From an uncultured Bacilli bacterium (lineage in GTDB: Bacteria; Bacillota_I; Bacilli_A; RF39; UBA660): 26,201 nt of DNA. Numbering within the stretch: position 1 is the first letter of the stretch; the number at the start of each line of letters is the position of its first letter. Shown here piece by piece: positions 22,747 through 26,201 of the stretch. The DNA lies in contig CAKOLT010000013.1 in assembly GCA_934096315.1 (NCBI GenBank), forward strand, positions 1 to 26,201, given 5' to 3'. The translations under genes and the position numbers were made by a program. Below the pieces are notes generated by a model. It saw only the letters and a program-made list of their open reading frames with translations. It did no database searches and was not told where the DNA came from.

Positions 22747-24025
22747 ATATTACATCAATATAGTCATCATCTTTTTGAATTTTTGTATTTTCGTTGTTCT
22801 GATTACTATTTGTGTTATCCACACTGTGGGTTGCATTTATTTCGTCATCTACTTCAATTAATTTTAATACTTCTTCAAATGAAGTAAAGCCTGCAATTAC
22901 TTTAAATAGTCCATCTTGCAATAATGTTATAACATCTTTACTATATACTAGTTTTCTTAATTCTTTTTTCTGGACATTACTACTTATTGCATCTCTTATT
23001 TCTTGATTAATTAATAATACTTCTTGGACTGCAATTCTTCCTTTGTATCCTTTTGTACATTCATTGCATCCGACAGCGGTGTATACATTGTTTATTTCTT
23101 TTCCTAAAACGTCTTTGAATAATTTTTTTTCATAATCATTAGTAGGACGTATTTTTTTACATTTATCACATAGTTTTCTTGCTAGTTTTTGTGATACTAT
23201 GCCCGTTAATGCACTTGCAAGTAGATATCTTTCTACATCCATATCTATTAATCTTTCTATTGTGTTTAATGAATTATTGGTGTGTAGTGTTGATAATACT
23301 AAGTGCCCAGTTATTGAAGCTCTTACTGCAATTTGGGCTGTTTCGCTATCTCTTATCTCCCCAATCATAATTACGTTAGGGTCTTCTCTTAAAATACTTC
23401 TTAATACTGTTGCAAAGTCTAGTCCTATTTCGCTGTTAACTTGCACTTGGTTAATTCCTTCTATATCCATTTCTACTGGATCTTCTACCGTAATTAAATT
23501 TGCACCTTTAACATTTAGTTTTTTTAAGAAGGAATATACTGTCGTAGATTTACCACTACCAGTTGCTCCGGTTACTAGTATTATTCCGTTTGGTGCACTT
23601 ATCATTTTCATTATTTTTTTGTAATTTATTTCGTTAAAGAATAAGTATTCTAATCCTTGCATGCTTCTTGAATAGTCGAGAATACGTATAACTATTTTTT
23701 CTCCTTTTTTTGTTGGTAGTGTGGCTACACGCATATCTAAATCCATTCCGTTAAGTTTAGTTTTAATTGCTCCATCTTGAGGTAATCTAGTTTCTGTTAT
23801 ATTCATTCCAGAAAGTATTTTTATTCTTGTCATTATATTTTGTTTAACTTCTTCTGGTATATTTGCGTAGTCATCGAGGATTCCGTCTATTCTTAATCTT
23901 ACTCGTAAGTATGTGTCGGTGGGATCAAAATGTATATCGCTTGCTCCAAGTTTAACAGAATCTATTATAATTCTATTAACTGCATCTACAACTGGGGTTG
24001 TTAAAAAATCAATATTGCATCTCAT
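22745..24025 (-). CDS. GspE/PilB-type secretion ATPase
   Basis: 426 aa, ATG behind AGAGGTGG with five-base spacing. N2 domain with ASDIHFDP (28-35), Walker A GATGSGKST (153-161), Asp box (ITVEDPVE), Walker B VIMIGEIRD (218-226), His box GHLVLSTLHTN (240-250), and a zinc-binding tetracysteine (C286, C289, C320, C323). Hexameric ATPases of this type assemble type IV pili, type II secretion or competence pseudopili. The N1 docking domain seen in many GspE/PilB is missing, as in ComGA, and the last ~30 residues are a polar Asn/Asp-rich tail. No ComGB/PilC, prepilin or prepilin peptidase gene is nearby. Confidence 0.93.
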   Translation of the reverse strand: MRCNIDFLTTPVVDAVNRIIIDSVKLGASDIHFDPTDTYLRVRLRIDGILDDYANIPEEVKQNIMTRIKILSGMNITETRLPQDGAIKTKLNGMDLDMRVATLPTKKGEKIVIRILDYSRSMQGLEYLFFNEINYKKIMKMISAPNGIILVTGATGSGKSTTVYSFLKKLNVKGANLITVEDPVEMDIEGINQVQVNSEIGLDFATVLRSILREDPNVIMIGEIRDSETAQIAVRASITGHLVLSTLHTNNSLNTIERLIDMDVERYLLASALTGIVSQKLARKLCDKCKKIRPTNDYEKKLFKDVLGKEINNVYTAVGCNECTKGYKGRIAVQEVLLINQEIRDAISSNVQKKELRKLVYSKDVITLLQDGLFKVIAGFTSFEEVLKLIEVDDEINATHSVDNTNSNQNNENTKIQKDDDYIDVI

Positions 24026-24057
24026 ATTCCACCTCTTATTCCTTTTATTATATTTAT

Positions 24058-24086
24058 ATTATAAACTACTTTTAAAATTTTTACAA
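24058..24086 (-). promoter_or_regulatory. Promoter of the gspE-like gene
   Basis: Minus strand: TTGTAA (24081-24086), 17-base spacer, TATAAT (24058-24063), 32 bases before the ATG. Confidence 0.7.
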
Positions 24087-24150
24087 GTATTTATATATAA
24101 TTCGACATTATTTATTCATTTGAGTGACTACACTTATTATGGTGATAAAA

Positions 24151-24612
24151 GTGAAAAAAAGAATAATTAGTATATTTCTTCCTATAATTGTTGCAATTAT
24201 TATGGGAGCTATTACTGGGGGATTAATTAGTAGACTTTATATGGATGATACTTCCAATACTTTGACTAGTAGTGTAGTTTATGTTGTTGAATGTGGGGAT
24301 TATGATACTCTTGAGAGTATGAAGCTTAGTAGTTCTAATGGAGATTATACTTATTATAATGACAATGGTACTTTTAAAAAAGTGGTAGGTATTACTAAAA
24401 AAGAAGAAAATGTATCTAAAATTATTGATATATATGGAAACGATGTTAAAGTTTCAAAATATTTTTTAATGGATAAAGATTTGGATAAAAAGCTTACTTT
24501 TTATGATCTTGTTTTGGGTGATACTACTGATAAAGATGAAATAAGAAATGTTATTCAAGATATGCTTAATTATTATAAGGATAAAAAAATTAAACTTTTA
24601 GAAATTAATTAA
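24151..24612 (+). CDS. One-helix exported protein with possible SPOR-like domain
   Basis: About 153 aa. I favour the GTG at 24151 because GGTGAT lies four bases upstream; ATG 24139 and GTG 24124 are in frame but lack a ribosome site. After KKR comes one transmembrane helix (residues ~5-25), then an outer domain. The segment VVYVVECGDYDTLESM with later VVGITKKEENVSKIIDIYG has the spacing of SPOR peptidoglycan-binding domains (YVVQVGSF... V.G...), but the match is weak. First gene of a three-gene unit with a four-helix protein and a transglutaminase-like protein. Confidence 0.55.
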   Translation: MKKRIISIFLPIIVAIIMGAITGGLISRLYMDDTSNTLTSSVVYVVECGDYDTLESMKLSSSNGDYTYYNDNGTFKKVVGITKKEENVSKIIDIYGNDVKVSKYFLMDKDLDKKLTFYDLVLGDTTDKDEIRNVIQDMLNYYKDKKIKLLEIN

Positions 24613-24630
24613 TAAAATTGGGGGTGTTTT

Positions 24631-25404
24631 GTGGTTAATAAACGTAGAGTTTTTTATTTTTCTGCACTTTGTTTTTTACTGTTTTTATTTTTTACTATGT
24701 TTAATATTATTATTTTTTCTGATATTGTTGATATAATGTGTAAAGGGTTTTTTAAAAATAATAATAATTTATATTATGAGTTTTTGGAAAATGGTATATC
24801 TGAGGATACTGTTAAAAGCTTTATTTCTACTGATGCCTTCAGTAGTTTTGTTTATACTGATGTTATGTCTAATCAAGAAATTTCTGATAATAAAATATTG
24901 CAATTGTTTAATAATGTTGAGAATGAGTTATCAGATTTTCAAAATTTGACACTTAACTCTGTTAGAAATAGTAAAGTTGAATTACTTTTACATAATGATG
25001 ATATAATTTCACAGTTTAATTTATATAAGAAAAATTTTTTACTTTTTAACAATATTTTTAATATTAAAATTATTACTGTTATATTTCTTTTTATTTTGTT
25101 ATTTTTACAATTACTTTACATTGATAAGGGATATAAGGTTATACTTTATTTAGCATTTGCTTTTTTCTTTTCTGCATTGGTGCAATTACTTTTACTTTTT
25201 TTGTTTACAATTTTAAAAGTTTTATTTCATAATTCTTTAAATTTGTTATATAATGTAATAAATGATGTTTTTAATTCTTTAATATTTCCTACTATATTTA
25301 CTATTGTTTTTAGTGTGGGAGTTGGAATATTATTAATTAGAACTTATAATATTATTAGAAAGAAGGTTATTTATGAAAATAAATTCGGTAGAAGATTTAT
25401 ATAA
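24631..25404 (+). CDS. Four-helix membrane protein, function unknown
   Basis: 257 aa, GTG start five bases after GGGGGTG (24620-24626). One helix at ~7-29, a ~115-residue outer loop rich in Asn, Ser and Asp, then helices at ~147-165, ~168-195 and ~215-240, with a basic C-terminus (RKKVIYENKFGRR). The topology resembles membrane proteins with an outer sensor or adaptor loop, but I recognise no family. Its 3' end overlaps the next gene by 32 bases, which implies coupling. Confidence 0.6.
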   Translation: MVNKRRVFYFSALCFLLFLFFTMFNIIIFSDIVDIMCKGFFKNNNNLYYEFLENGISEDTVKSFISTDAFSSFVYTDVMSNQEISDNKILQLFNNVENELSDFQNLTLNSVRNSKVELLLHNDDIISQFNLYKKNFLLFNNIFNIKIITVIFLFILLFLQLLYIDKGYKVILYLAFAFFFSALVQLLLLFLFTILKVLFHNSLNLLYNVINDVFNSLIFPTIFTIVFSVGVGILLIRTYNIIRKKVIYENKFGRRFI

Positions 25405-25894
25405 GTTAGTTAGTGAAACAGAGTATGGTTGGTTAGATACAGATGGAAATAAGCATTATAAATTAGAAATGGCTAAATATCAAGAGAAGTATATTTTACA
25501 GTCTCCTCAAGAGATTATTCAAAATAAAATTGGTGTTTGCTGGGATCAAGTGGAGCTTGAAAGATATTATTTGAATAAATTAGATATTCCTTGTAAGAGT
25601 TATCTTATATATTATGCAGGGGAGAGAAAGGATAGAGCTCATACTTTTTTAATTTATGAAATGAATGGATTTGTATATTGGTTTGAACATGCTTGGGGTA
25701 ATTATAAAGGTCTTCATAAATATAGTAACTATGATGATATATTTAATAAGATTAAAAAGATTTTTATTGAAGAAGAACTTAAGAATGATTGTGATTTATC
25801 TAATGTACATATTTATCAGTACGAACAACCGAAATTTCATATTGGACATTATGATTTTTTAAAACATTGTTTAAGTGGGATAATGGTTTTATAA
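25373..25894 (+). CDS. Transglutaminase-like cysteine protein
   Basis: 173 aa, ATG after GAAGG (25361-25365). GVCWDQVELERYYL around Cys56, RAHTFLIYE with His90 and the acidic FEHAW at 104-108 give a Cys-His-acid triad arrangement of the transglutaminase/papain-like fold. There is no signal peptide or membrane helix, so it is predicted cytoplasmic. Such proteins can be peptidases, amidases or cross-linking enzymes; the substrate is unknown. It is the last gene of its unit, followed only by AT-rich sequence before the rRNA promoter. Confidence 0.7.
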   Translation: MKINSVEDLYKLVSETEYGWLDTDGNKHYKLEMAKYQEKYILQSPQEIIQNKIGVCWDQVELERYYLNKLDIPCKSYLIYYAGERKDRAHTFLIYEMNGFVYWFEHAWGNYKGLHKYSNYDDIFNKIKKIFIEEELKNDCDLSNVHIYQYEQPKFHIGHYDFLKHCLSGIMVL

Positions 25895-25987
25895 TATGAA
25901 ATTTTTGTAAAAATTTATAAAAAATGTTCTTTTTTGACAGATAATTTAAAAAAAATGAAAAAAAAGTAAAAAAATGCGAAAAAAGTG

Positions 25988-26016
25988 TTGACATACTCTG
26001 TTTCATTTGATATACT
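25988..26016 (+). promoter_or_regulatory. rRNA operon promoter
   Basis: Consensus TTGACA (25988-25993), exactly 17 bases, then TATACT (26011-26016). Long A-tracts at about 25947-25985 just upstream look like an UP element. It is the best-matching promoter in the window, as expected for rrn. Confidence 0.88.
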
Positions 26017-26058
26017 ACTAGTGCATTCGGAAAAAAAGAGTGCAAAAAAGAGAATTTA

Positions 26059-26071
26059 GTTCTTTGAAAAC
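26059..26071 (+). promoter_or_regulatory. boxA antitermination site of the rRNA leader
   Basis: GTTCTTTGAAAAC matches the NusB/S10-binding boxA of bacterial rRNA leaders, lying between the promoter and the 16S start. Confidence 0.8.
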
Positions 26072-26128
26072 TGAGCAAAACGTCAATTTGAGTAGCAGAG
26101 ATACGAACTTAATAAAAAATTATTTTTT

Positions 26129-26201
<73 letters not shown>

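Noticed and set aside
23199..23624. 141-codon plus-strand frame opposite the gspE-like gene.
   Set aside because: It is antisense to conserved ATPase motifs and has no initiation signal.
25895..25935. A/T-only palindromes after the transglutaminase-like gene as its terminator.
   Set aside because: The stems contain essentially no G-C pairs and cannot be told from general AT-richness.

Overview
The window is a chromosomal segment of an AT-rich member of the Bacillota/Mycoplasmatota side of the low-GC Gram-positives. The evidence is A/T-biased codon use, strong AGGAGG-type ribosome sites, B. subtilis-type gene families (YqeG, YqeH, YidD, PrsA, UPF0736/YjbA, YjcZ-like) and the first ~70 bases of a 16S rRNA with a GGCGGCATGCCTAA start of V1. 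TGA is used as a stop (for example at 7439-7441 and 22266-22268), so the genetic code is standard and this is not a Mycoplasma/Spiroplasma code-4 genome. A gut Mollicutes/RF39- or Erysipelotrichia-like Bacilli genome is my best guess; the window alone cannot settle it.

Left third (172-10452): a compact Gram-positive type IV secretion system. The first operon (172-8295) encodes an exported Cys-rich protein with a VirB2/TrbC-like two-helix C-terminus, a TrbL/VirB6-like channel protein, a PrgI/VirB3-like protein, a VirB4 ATPase split into two translationally coupled genes, a membrane-anchored M23 plus phage-type lysozyme wall hydrolase, and a bitopic VirB8-candidate. A terminator follows, then the VirD4 coupling ATPase from its own promoter with its own terminator. 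No relaxase, integrase or attachment site is visible.

Middle (10568-19591): housekeeping units. These are a single-domain rhodanese; rmuC with a small membrane protein and a yjbA homolog; a convergent PrsA-like foldase; two tiny YjcZ-like one-helix peptides; trpS-yqeG-yqeH-mgtC; a minus-strand yidD plus a ZnuA-type lipoprotein that has lost its canonical metal-binding histidines; and rnc. Most units are bounded by clear promoters and intrinsic terminators.

Right third (19793-22699): a bacteriocin-type locus. It has a C39-peptidase ABC transporter (cleaves and exports double-glycine peptides), a small one-helix accessory or immunity protein, and three tandem short genes whose products each carry an exactly 15-residue leader ending in GG. 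The peptides lack Cys and two have GxxxG motifs, so they resemble unmodified class IIb bacteriocins. This is the strongest candidate for an undescribed system here.

Then come a solitary GspE/PilB-type ATPase (minus strand), an uncharacterised three-gene operon (a one-helix exported protein, a four-helix membrane protein and a transglutaminase-like protein), and the promoter, boxA and 5' end of an rRNA operon running off the right edge.
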